From: Gorsachius magnificus | Lineage: Eukaryota > Chordata > Aves > Pelecaniformes > Ardeidae | Length of the DNA: 64,000 nucleotides | Direction of reading: 5' to 3' | NCBI GenBank assembly: GCA_034008185.1 | Contig: CM067091.1 | Location: 9,217,799 to 9,281,798, forward strand | Shown here: one piece after another, positions 37,101 through 48,300 of the stretch | Layout of the letters: each line of letters begins with the position of its first letter | How positions within the stretch are numbered: position 1 is the stretch's first letter | Translations under genes and position numbers: made by a program | The notes under the pieces: model-generated | The model's database searches: none | What the model saw: only the letters and a program-made list of their open reading frames with translations | Told to the model about the DNA's origin: nothing

Positions 37101-37588
37101 TCTATCACTGCTGTATCCCTGCAAGGCCAGACAGGATTTCTATTCCCATATTGCAAAATGCTGGATCCTTGGGAGGATCTGGGTAAATGTTCAGCACTGG
37201 GGCATCTCATCTTAAAATATGCAGCTGTGCAACTCCTGACATTGGTGCCTCATCCATAGGGCCACTGAACTGTGATAAGGTGTCACATGCTCAATCATTA
37301 CATGCCTTTAGCAGCTCGGAGATATGGGAGAACTGGACAACCTTCTGCAAGGACCAAGCACGCTTGAATCTGAGCCACCCTCAGTTATCTGCTCTGGCTG
37401 AAGACTTCCTCCTCAGTCGTTATGAATGGTCATTCATAAAGAGTGGCCATTCATCTCTAGGAGAGCATCCAAGGTTGCACACATGCCCCTGAAAGCACGA
37501 CTTCAGGAAGCCCTGAGGGTTTGGCATCTTGTCCTGCTTCAGAGAAAGGAGCTAGCAGATGACTAAGACCATCTTGACTCTCTCCATT

Positions 37589-37632
37589 CATCCCATCCCA
37601 TCCCATCCCATCCCATCCCATCCCATCCCATC
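37589..37632 (+). repeat. (TCCCA)n microsatellite
   Basis: About nine uninterrupted copies of the pentamer TCCCA. A perfect array of this length is likely to vary in length between individuals. Confidence 0.95.
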
Positions 37633-37956
37633 TGTAGTGTCAGGGGCATCAACAAGGTAACCAAGAAGGACTACACCAAATGGCATTTTACTTTATAGAC
37701 ACAATATAAGAAATATATATTAAATCTGTGCTACAGCTCCATATTTAGGATCTTTTTTGGATTAGCAGAACCTGTTGTCTTGGCTGCAATGAGCTGACAG
37801 TTCCAATATCCCAGCAGGGAACATGGGAAAGATTTTTGATGTGACAGAATTCAAAACTGGCATGGATTTTGCCATTTTGCTACTATTATTCCTCAAAGCT
37901 GAACCCACAGGGGCTGCCAACAAATACACCCTCGTTTAGCCCGCTGCCCCTCTCTC

Positions 37957-37985
37957 CATGCATATGTGTGTGTGTGCATGCATAT
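37957..37985 (+). repeat. Alternating purine-pyrimidine tract with (TG)n core
   Basis: 29 consecutive bases alternate pyrimidine and purine. Two ATGCATAT-type ends flank a central run of GT steps. Such tracts can adopt left-handed Z-DNA under negative supercoiling. Confidence 0.85.
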
Positions 37986-39113
37986 CTGTTGCCCGAAATT
38001 TTCTGCTTGGGTTTGGGAGCTGCAGAAGAGAAAGCCCTGGAGCCCAGGGAGCAGGTTTCCATGGCCCCAGCTTCTGCTGGCAGTGTGCTGAGATGATCTG
38101 CCTTTGCCTGTAAACCATTATCTCTCCATCCTCTCTGGGAAAGACCCAAGCTGAGGCTGCATCATGAAGATAACTGCTAACATGGGAATATTTACGCAGG
38201 TCTCTCTCCTGGAGTCAGGCCAAGCTGCCTGTGGTTTGTGGCCTACAATAACAAACGTTACAGCAGAAGACAGTATTTGTTTAACTGCTTGTTCTGTCAA
38301 TACTGTAGCTTGCAAAAGCCCAAAGATTGCACAGCCAGAGCAGGCGACATTTCAGAAATCAGCTGTGCTTGTACCAAGAGCAGGGACTGTTGTGCTGTGT
38401 GGTGGGACTCTGCCAGGCTTTGCTCCTCTCTGGAGACTGGGGGTGGGATGGGGGTGCACTTTCTTTCCGGAAGAGAGGGCTCTGCTTCCCTGTTACACTC
38501 TGAGCTTGGAAGTCTCCAGCATAAAACTGTGTCCTGGCCTGCCTGGGTCTGACTGTGCTTTCAGCAAAAGCCTCTGCCCCCAAGGTCTTGCCCTGTGGAA
38601 ACCCAAAGCTCTTTCTGTGGGAAGGTCCATAAGCCAGACAACTCCTACGGAAGTGCAGCAGTGTGAATCCCTGACAGCAAGAACCACTGAGATACATGGC
38701 CGTCTCAAAATGCAAACACTGATGAGTCTCAGGCCACACAGCTCAAAACACTCTCCAGGTGCTCCACATCTTTCCTGAAGTGGTGAGGCTTCAGGAAAAC
38801 CCTCCCCTAGGGCTTCCCCACTCACAGCCGCCCTGTTAGATTTGCTCCACTGTGCCAGGACCACATTTAGCCAAACTTCACCACGCACCTTTGTGGGGTT
38901 TCAGCACTGCAGCGCTGGCTCAGCTACCCCTGTTAGACAGAGGTTCATGCCCCTTCTTGGGGAAGGTGCAGCAGTACCCACAAGTCCCAGTACAGGGTTA
39001 ACTCTGTGGCCAGAGACGTGGTGAACTCTTAAGAAAACATTTAGCAGACCTCCCTGCATGCAGTTCACTGCCTGCTGTCTTGCTGGTTTCCTCTAGAACA
39101 TGAGGACATCTGG

Positions 39114-39137
39114 CCACAACATGGTCCACAACATGGT
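39114..39137 (+). repeat. 12-bp tandem duplication
   Basis: CCACAACATGGT occurs twice head-to-tail without mismatch. Confidence 0.85.
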
Positions 39138-40360
39138 CCCAGGTGGAGTACCATCCCTTTGACATTAGTATATAGCCCAGAGCCCCGAAGGGTCCCAGGC
39201 TGCAAAATCAAAGGGAGAATCAGATGAGAAGCGATGTGCTTTCTGGAGCAGCAGGTCTAGCGGGTAGCTGTGTTTGTGGGCTACCTTTGGTAGGTAGGTT
39301 CTCGGGTGAAGCTGGGAAGGAAGAGGTAAGCAGAGCATGGAGGCAGCAGAAGCGGGGAGTGGGGGCAGCCTCTGGCATCTAGGTCCCTGTCCCTGCAGGG
39401 CACTTCCACTGCTGCCTCCACAGCCCAGTCCCACTTTCCTTTCCTCTCTGTGAAAGGTTTCAGGTTTCTCTCTGGGGTGGCTTGAGTTTGTTGTGAACCA
39501 GAATTGAAGTGTTGAGTTGGGAAAGCTGCCGGTTTCATTGCTTCTCAGAATAGCAGCTCTTTTTTCTAAGCCTTATTTATAAACTGCTGCTGTTTGGGCT
39601 TTTTGTGACAAAGATAGTGAGTTCAGGAAATCGGCAGTGTTTTCTGTTATCTGGAGCACAACCATGCTAGAGAGGGAAGAGGGTGTCACACTCCAGGAGT
39701 CTGTTCATGGAAACTAGTATCTCATTGCTTTGCCCCTCAAGAATCAGATATTTATAACCCCTCACATCTCCTCTTCCTGCTCCTTTCTGTCACCAGCTTC
39801 AGAACTTGTTCATACTTTTAACCAGTGCAGAAGGGCCACCTCTCTCCCCTCCCTCATTTGTATGTGTAACTCATTGCTCACACATTGCACAAACCAAACT
39901 CCACAGTTCAAGTGGTCTCCAGTGGACTTTCCCACCTAGTGGCATGCTTTGTACTGGCCTTGGGAGTACCCCATAGTCCCAGGCACCCCTCATGTTCCCC
40001 TTCCCAGGCACAGTCCAGGCCCACACCAAACACTGATGTGCCCCACACCACTCGGGCACCACAGATCCCAGCCAGAGCAGATGGATGCAGCAAGGGGGGG
40101 TGGGTGGATGGATGGCCCACCGGGCATCTGTCTGCCCCAGTGCGGGCAGACCCTGGGTATCACAGTGGTCAGAGTGTAAGGGCATGGGCACCTCTGGTGG
40201 GTCCAGCCACGTAATGCAGATTGCAAATGTAACAGTGAGACAGCAACAACAGAACACATCCAGGTATCTCCCACAAGAAGAGAAAGTGCTCAGAAGCTCG
40301 AGGAGATCCCAGTAAGATCTGAGAGAATCAGCACCTAGAAGCTGCTGCACACACTGCAGT

Positions 40361-40473
40361 ACAAGAAAGATACGGACTTGCTGGAGCAAGTCCAGTGCAG
40401 TGCCACAAAAATGATGAAGGGACTGGAGCATCTTTTACATGAGGAGAGCCTGAGAGAGCTGGGACCCTTCAGG
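40361..40473 (+). mobile_element. CR1 LINE internal fragment
   Basis: About 110 bp matches the ORF2 region around 'LEQVQ...MMKGLEHLLHEESLRELG' in CR1, in sense orientation (ATGATGAAGGGACTGGAGCATC). Homology stops abruptly near 40473 with no 3'UTR, so this is an internal remnant cut by a deletion. Confidence 0.8.
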
Positions 40474-41349
40474 TCCCAGCGATGTTCATGCCCTGCAGCA
40501 CAGAGCCAATGAGGACAGAGGACCTTCTGGCCCAGGGGGAGCAGCCCACGGAGGGGAAGGACAAGGCAGTGATGCTACAGCAAGGTTTGTCGAGCTGAGT
40601 GACTTACAGGCTTGCAGCAGGCTGCCGCTGCAGATGCCACCTGCAGTTCTTTATGCTTCCAGTCCTGCTGTGACAGTGTGTGTGGGCAGCCCTTGTGAGC
40701 AGTTAGAGCTTTGCAATGGATCTGAAGGGTTTGGAGCAACTTTGTTCTAACACAATGCTCTTGCCAGAGCCCTCCAGGGCGCAGCCACAGATTTACCTTG
40801 TCCCAGGTACAGCGTCTTGAGGCAACTGCCCTGGGGAGAGCAGCTGAGTGGGTGCTTGGTGCCAGCCCAGCCCTGAGAGACCAGCAAGTGCATTCAGCTC
40901 CCAGAAAACCTGCCTGTGCATGGGCACCCTCGCCTGCATTGTCTTCCCCCTCCCCTAGCATCACCTGACCCTGCCGTCTCGCCATGACCCCCTACACCCC
41001 CAAATCTCAGGCACCCCAAATGCTGATTACACCAGTCCAAAACACAGGCAATACCTGCCACGTTCCTGAGCACTGGCACTGGGTCACCCAGCCAAAAGCT
41101 TGAAAGCATTCCCCAGTGGCCATAAACTGGAGACTATGAAACACACTCTGAGATCTAGATGAAACCATGAAACACGTGCAACTCATGCTGCCTACAGTGA
41201 AGGGTGATCATTCCAGGAGCGCCTGAAAAGTTTGTCTGCCAAGATTGTCACCTGCTCCCTGCACCTCAAGAAGGAAACACCATTGCTCATAAAAGGAGAT
41301 CTTATCTGGGAATGCTGGGGAAACCTGTGCAACTTGGATACAGCTCTTC

Positions 41350-42369
41350 ATGTGGGCAGATCAACAGCAGCTCTCTGCCCCCATGGGCTACCACAGAGGC
41401 TCCACATCCATGCTGGACCTTGCCAGATCTCTTGAGTCCAAACCCACCACCCTTCCACCTGACAGCCTCCAGCTGAAAATGCCCAGAGGAGGTCCCAGAG
41501 CCCACTGGGGCTGCACCACCCTGGATGCAATGTGGCTCCTGCTTGTTTCTCCTTGCCCTGGCCTCAGCAACCTGGTGCTCCTCTTTGCTCAGTTTTGGGG
41601 GACCTCAGCTCCTGTGATCCCAGGGCAGGGCCCTTTGCACTCAGGGTGGGGGCTTGAGAACTGGTCCAAACTGATCTCCAAGACTGAGGGTACATTTCAT
41701 GAGATACAGTGGGCCAAATTCATGCCACATATCCATAGAAAAGAGGAGATCTTGCTTCCTGTCCCAACTCCCTTCCTCTCTGCTTATCTAGTGCCAGCTC
41801 CAGCACTTGGTGGACTGCTCTGTATGCTGCTGGAAGTCCCTAAACCAGCAAATAACTATCCCAGTGAGAAGACAATTCAGCTGCCTGCAAAAATGCGGTC
41901 ATGGAGCACAATCCCATGGGTTGTTTTCTCAGGACAACACGAACACAGCTACCTCACCCCAAGAGATGGGAATGCCTTCTCAGTGCTTCTGGAAAGTGCA
42001 GCACGAACAAGCCATCGTCACCTGCACAGGGACATGGGTAGAGTTATGGTAGCCCAAGTCTCACCCAAGAGCTCTACCTCTGTCCAAGGTGAGAGGTTGG
42101 TACCTCCACGCAGAGCCGTCACCCAGTGTCGCACTGGTGTCTCCCAGGGGTTGTCATTTTCTAAGATGAAGATTGTGATTTCAAACCCTCAACTCTTTCC
42201 TAAAACCCACTTCAGGCTCTCAACTGCAGAGACCAACTCAGACCTTGCTGAGGCCAGAACTGGTGGCACTTGGGTGTTGGTGTCAGGAAATTATATCTTT
42301 GAGCAGTGCCAGCACGTGACTGATGCTGTCTTGTGTCTCCACTGGGTAGCATCAGAGAGACCCCAGTGA
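41350..42369 (+). other. Unexplained 339-codon open reading frame, probably not a gene
   Basis: An ATG-initiated open frame of 339 residues. I recognise no domain or family. Residues 61-83 are hydrophobic enough to suggest one membrane segment, but the rest looks like random translation, with Ser/Pro/Trp-rich patches and no repeated or periodic structure. The ATG has a poor Kozak context (T at -3, T at +4). No CpG island, TATA box or nearby AATAAA is visible. It overlaps several shorter open frames on both strands, as expected in stop-poor DNA. A frame this long is uncommon by chance in a 64-kb window, so it is listed rather than dropped. Confidence 0.12.
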
Positions 42370-44781
42370 CAGGACAACCTCAGAGACTGGCCTCAGCCAT
42401 CCCTTGAGACAACCCCAGACAGGTCATGCTCAACGCTGTCCATAGACTCAGGAGCAGTGAGAGATGGGGCAAGTGGAGAAGGGAGGGGAAGGAGGGATGC
42501 CCTCAGTCCTCCAAGACCTGCTGCAGGCTTGCCCTCCACCAAACACCACCTTGGGCATTGCTGCAGCTCCTGGGTGAAGATGCACCCACAGCTCTCCAGG
42601 GGGATGCCAGCCCCTGGCAGATTTGCCACACAGTCTAGCTCTTATTTTCTTCTTCTTAATTCCATCTTGTGATTCTGAATCCTGCATCCTGCATCAAGTC
42701 AGGGACCTCCTTGCCCAGCTTTGGACAGATCACCAGCTGCTCCCACCGCTCCTGTACCCCACCCCGTACCCACCAGCACCAACTATCCCAGCACCACCTT
42801 CCCTCAAGCCCAGACAGGAGGAGCACAATGCAGAGTAAGGAACTAAAAATGCCTTTCAAAAGCACACAGCGTGGCCCGTGGCAAACAGGAGGACAGTTTC
42901 CCTCCCTGGCTGGTGCTCCGCTGCTTTCACCAGCTTGTCCCTTACACAACAGATGCCTTCAGCAATCGGTGTTCCCAAAAAGGGCAATTGCGTTTTAATC
43001 CTGACAATGGCAGCAGCAACACGAGCTGTTTTCCTAACATCACATGTACCAAGAGCTACCATGGATTTCAGTGGATGCTGGCCAGGAACACACATTTTCA
43101 AGTAGCACACATTTCCAAATTACTGCCAATAAATTGATGTCACTTAAGCATCCAGATAATTTTTTCATGTAAAAACAAAACCGTCCAAGTGAAAACTAGG
43201 CTTCCTCTGGCCACAAGCCCTGCTGCTTTGGCCAACCTCTGGGCACCTGGCACACATCCACCGCAGCAAGCCAGCAGTGCTGCTCGAGTCCACTGACGTT
43301 GCCACCCTGGTGATACAACCCAATGACTGAAATCCAGGCAGGTAGCAGTGGGACAGCTGCTGGGTGAGATATGCACAGCTATGTTTCTTTCACCACAAAT
43401 GCCAACAGATGTTTTCTTCTTTATTTCTGAGATCAGATGGAGGTACCACTCCCTGTGAGCCTTTGCCACGATAAAAAGGAGAAAGGATGATGCAAGGAAA
43501 ATTATTTATTTATTTCCTTAAAATAAAATAAACATTTTCATTCAGTAGTTTTTCCATTAATTAAAAAACACTTATCAGTGAAATCTCTGGTTTAGCTAGC
43601 AGGTTTTTCTGCTGAAGCTTGGCCCGAGTAGAAACATCCTGCCCAGCTCCAGGAAGAAGTTGTTGCAGACCAAGGGAACAGCAATGGCCACCCCAGGTAT
43701 CTTCTCCCCAGAAGTGTCCACAGCCTCCGGAGGTGGCTCAGGCTGTGCCAAGGGCCCTCATAGCAGCTTGTTGTCAGCTCTTTCCCTTCTCTATATAAGC
43801 AGCAGTTTCTTATCCCTCACCTGCACAGCTGCCTCCTGTCCCACCCCAACCCAGTGACAACTCAGAGGCCACCATCAGCCTGCAGCCCGAGCAGGAGAGG
43901 GCCAGCTGGAGGATGAAGCCCAGGGTCTTTTCTCCAAAGCCTGGTGAACCCCCACTGCCTGCTGCAAGCTCAGCCCACAGCCGCTGTGCAGAGCCCTCTG
44001 CACGCACAGCTGCAGCCACACATTACAGAGCCTGAAAGTCCGCTCCAACAGCAAAGGCTCTGATGGTCTGCCCTGGGTTTGGAGGAGGCTGGTGGGAAGG
44101 TGGGTCCCCAGGCAGTACCAGGGACTGTTCCCAGTGGCATGGATGGGATAGAGCAGCTCAGGCCAGAGGCCGCCATGGGACCGGTGCAACTGCCTATGGT
44201 CACAGCAGAGCTGAAATCCAGCCACCCAAACAGGCACGCCACACAGGACACCCTCCACGCTCCAATGCCCTGTGCTGCCAATTAGCTCACAACACCACCA
44301 TTTGTTTTCAGGAATACTGAGCTGATGACTAACAAAAATAGGAACCTGACAAACAGGTCCCTGTGACCTGGATCCCAGGCAGCTCTCCCAGGACAAAACT
44401 TTCAGTCGCCCTGAGTCACGCACCACATTCCTCCCCTGGCCACACAAACCAGAGCTGCTGGGCACCCAGCCCACCCACAAGCTCGCATCTTCCCAGGGCT
44501 TCAACGTAGTCCCTGCTCAGCACTTGGACTGGCTAGCAAGTGGAAAAGCACTTTGGCATCCTAATGCAGTCAGGGGAGTGAGAGGGGCAGGAGTGAGGTT
44601 GGAGAAGTGTTGCCATAGCCGTGAGGGTCTGGAAATACCAGGAAGAGCATTGTTGCCTCATCGACCCAGGGAAAACAACCACTGCCATTTGAAAAGGAGG
44701 TTGCATAACATGAAGGAAAGAGAAGGCAGATAAACAGCAACAGCTATTTCTGATGATAATGCAAGAAACACCACATTACAT

Positions 44782-44801
44782 CCCCCTCCCTCCCCCCCCC
44801 T
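44782..44801 (-). other. G-quadruplex-capable G-rich tract on the minus strand
   Basis: The complement of the C-rich run here has G8, G3 and G5 tracts separated by single A residues. It can supply four tracts of three or more G. Isolated in non-coding DNA. Confidence 0.5.
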
Positions 44802-47800
44802 CGAAGACTCACCACCACGGCCCTGACTACCCCACACCTCCAAATGCAAGACAGTTGCATGAGGCAACTTCAGCAGACGAGAGAAACCGCCACCAGCTAA
44901 TCTCTCTGAAGAGAGCAGCAACACAGGCGCCAAGAGATAAAAAGCAGTAACTTAAAACCTCTCTGACTCCACGGCCCAGAGGACGCTGTGCCTTGCAGGA
45001 ACCAAGGGGACACAGTCACTCAGGTGGGACAGCCCCACTGCTGTCCATCCCCACTGATCCCACCGCCATTCTGGGAAGAACTGGCAGAGGGACAGGGCAT
45101 CGCATGGGAATCCAAGGCGAGGCAGCCTTGACCCATGATGCCTGACTCAGTAGGCTCATCACCAGAAAAAACACAGCGCTGCTCTGCCATCTCTGCTTCA
45201 AATCCAGCCTGAGGGAAATCCCAGTGACCAAGACATCCAGAGAGGCCACACGGGCAGAAACATATGCCCAGGCAGCAATGCAAGCCAGGCCTCAGGCAAA
45301 GCAGCTTCTTGACCTGAAGCAGACCTATGAGTTGCTGGCATGAGAGGGGATTACTCCTTGGCCTGTCTTTAGCAGGGAAAGGGACACGCTGGGGTCCCTG
45401 GGCAGGATGGTCATGGGACTGAGGGGACCGTGCAAGAGCAGAGCTCCATGATACCACATGTGGACCATCTGTTTGACACTGGAGCTGGCTCCATGTGCTG
45501 GCTTGCAGACCACAGACACCAGCTCATACGGAAACCTGGAAAACTCCAAGGTGGAAAGGAAGGATAGAAACGGGAAACACTACTAGAGCGCTAGCAAGGC
45601 CTGCAAGGCAGGTGGCCCGGTGGGTGGCCCAGCTGGTGGCCAGCAGAAAGACAGGGTTGGTGCCTCGGCTTCCTTGGCCATGGCAAGCCACAGGGCTGTG
45701 CTGGGGAGGGGTGACAGCACCGGCAAAAGGTGAGCGATGACACGTGCAGCCGAGGCAGGAGCTGGTGACGCATGCAGCCCCGCACCGCGTCAGAGGCTGT
45801 GCCGGCAAACCGGTCTGGCAGGCTGCCTGCTTCTGGCATGCCAGGAGCAGCACACAGTGCCCTTTGGGCCAGGCTCAGGCTGCACATCCACAGCTTGGTA
45901 GTGCTCAAGCTGCCAGCTCTCCAAAGCAGCACTGATTTTCTGTTGTCAGACCCCACACAGGAGGTCCCCAAGGGCTCTGGGGTGGTATGTGGGGTCTCTG
46001 GTCAGAGTGTGGAGAGGCAGCTGGGTGGGCTGGGAGTCAGGTACCACCCTAGCTGTATGGAGGTTGGCTCTGCCTCAGGACTAGAAGTCTCTTGGCCCTT
46101 CGAGACTAAACTACAGCCAACGCCTGCTCTGGTACAGTTTGAACCCAAACTGGCTGCATCGGCATGAGTGCAGCAGAGCAAGGTGAAGCTGGAGGGCAAA
46201 GAGCCAGGATGCTGAGCAGGACCTTGCTGAGTCCTGCACTGACTCTGCAGGCATCAGCAAGGAGGGGCCAGACCCTGCTGCCCCCTCCTGCTCCCTGCCA
46301 GCACCCCAACCCCCAAGGGCATCCAGGGCGGCACATGGCTGCGCCTGGCTCGCCTCCCTGCCACCTTCCCCTGGATGAGGACAAGGCGCTGGCACAGAGC
46401 AGGAAGCAGCCAGCACAAGGGGTGCGCAGCGGGCCTGGAGGAAAGCAAACAAGAGAAAGCAATTGAGGAAGCTCGTGTCTCATTCGTGTATGTCTCAGCC
46501 AAAGTCCAAAGCAGGAGGCGTTTGCAAAGGACACTGGAAAAATTCCAGTGATGTTATCTGCCCCCACAGTGCAAGATTAGCCCAGAGGAAAAAAAAAAGA
46601 GAAGTTGTTTACAAGCTGGGCAAGCCAGCTCAGTGGTTGGAGCACGCCGGTGCTGGGGTCAGTTGCTGGCCTGGCTACATCTGCCACTTCGGAATAAGCA
46701 CCAAACCCCTCCATGCCCGCTCTGGTCTCGATCACCTTTGCACCCTTTAGTGGCTCTGGCAGGTGAGACGCTGCTGAAGGGTGCATGGTTCCACATCACC
46801 GCCAGTGCAGGCAGGAAGCCGTGCGTCCGGAGTACATGTGTCGGGAGCTTGCACGTGAGCCACCTGCATGCCTGGCAGGCTCCCGCAGAGCTGAGCGGAG
46901 GCACAGCCTTCCCCTCCTTGGCATCTTTGCTCCTGAATCCCAGCAGTGTTAATGGAGAACCCAGTCCCCCTGGAGCTGGCCACCAGCTGCAGCCCAGTCA
47001 CGCTTGCTCTCAGCATTAATGGTCCCTGCATCCAGCGGGGCTGGCAGGGAGCAATCTGCCCTTCACCCCCCTCCTTTGGGCCAGTTGCACTGCCTGTCTC
47101 TGCCTAACACCTCCTGCCTTTCATTAAGTGTTTCCATCTAAATGCAGATGAGGATAACATAGCACTTGGATTCAGCTCTCCTGCAGGATCCTTTTACCAC
47201 ACAGAAGTTGCGGACAGGGAATTTTGGGTTGCTGTTCAGTGCTTGATTATGTTGCAGCTGCACAGCTGCCCAGCCACCAGGCCGGGCAGCACCATTACTG
47301 CCCCATGCCCTGGAGAAGAGCCACGCTGTGCCCCTCTTGGGCTCTTTGCTTTTCCTCCATATTCTTTGTCTGTTTTTTGGTTTGTTTTTTTTTTTAACGA
47401 AAAAACTTTTCTGCTGGACACCCATGGCTGCTCTCGGTGAAACCCACACTCACCTCATGTCTCTCCTGTGCATCTATCTAGGAGGCGTTTACCCAAGGGA
47501 GTTCCATGCTGGTACAAGCCTGTTTCTGTCCCACGTGCACTCATGCATCTACACTACAGAGGGAAGGCACAACACACCAGGCAAAGTCCTCCCTTGTAGA
47601 CCACGTGTGGGGTGACAACTCCACAGACCCATCGCCAAGCAGGTAGTGCCTGTGGCACCTTCCCAGGAGAGGCTGATGTGTCCCGCTGCAAAGCCCCAGG
47701 GGAAATTGGATCCACCACGCCTCCTTGCTGGGCTATGGCCCATGGCCCTGATGGCACCACAGATTCCCCATGTCTTGCCCAGGGAATGGTGCTTGTCCTC

Positions 47801-47929
47801 ACCTGTCCACATCAGACCCATCTGGAGAGAAGAAATAGGTTTGGTAACAGGCATTTGAAATCATTTGCTGTTGGCCAGTACCCCTCCAGTCCTCTTTGTC
47901 AGAAACTCCTGTAAGACAGAGTTACACTC

Positions 47930-48300
47930 TGTGTCAAGAAGCTTAATATTTAATTTAACGTCTAAATCTTGGCTTGTTAACATACTCATCTAAAGACAAA
48001 CTGGAGAAACTCCTTTGGAATTTGCTCCTGGTTCAGTGTTTATAGCACCATGGCCCCTGCTGGACTTCTCAGCTTCAGAGTCAAGGTTTGCAAACCTCTG
48101 CGATCATCCTTAAACAAACAAAAAATGACAGTTCATTGCATCCCTTTCTCATCTCCTCAATAAATGAATCTCCTAGAAAAGCGTTACATGTGCAGCAGAG
48201 ATTCACGAGGACCCTTTCAAGATGTGATATAGAGAACTCCAGCGCTGACAGTGAATATTTGATTAAATTGTATATCCCCACAAAGTCAATCATTAGGTAG
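47930..48300. promoter_or_regulatory. Candidate regulatory block, AT-rich
   Basis: Unique AT-rich DNA between GC-richer flanks. It has TTTAATTTAACG near 47950, GTTAAC at about 47980 and TTTGATTAAATTG near 48260. It lies 5.3 kb upstream of CITED4. There is no repeat signature; the 70-residue frames on both strands are too short and composition-driven to be genes. Confidence 0.25.

Larger units (their letters stand above)
33048..40360. other. Intergenic, simple repeats only
   Basis: Holds the G-rich minus-strand tract (34138), the TCCCA microsatellite (37589), the alternating TG tract (37957) and a 12-bp duplication (39114). Open frames up to 204 residues (38164-38778 plus) lack domain features and a promoter. 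No exon recognised. Confidence 0.6.

Noticed and set aside
38164..38778. 204-residue plus-strand open frame
   Set aside because: No domain, no promoter, and overlapping frames on both strands; consistent with chance.
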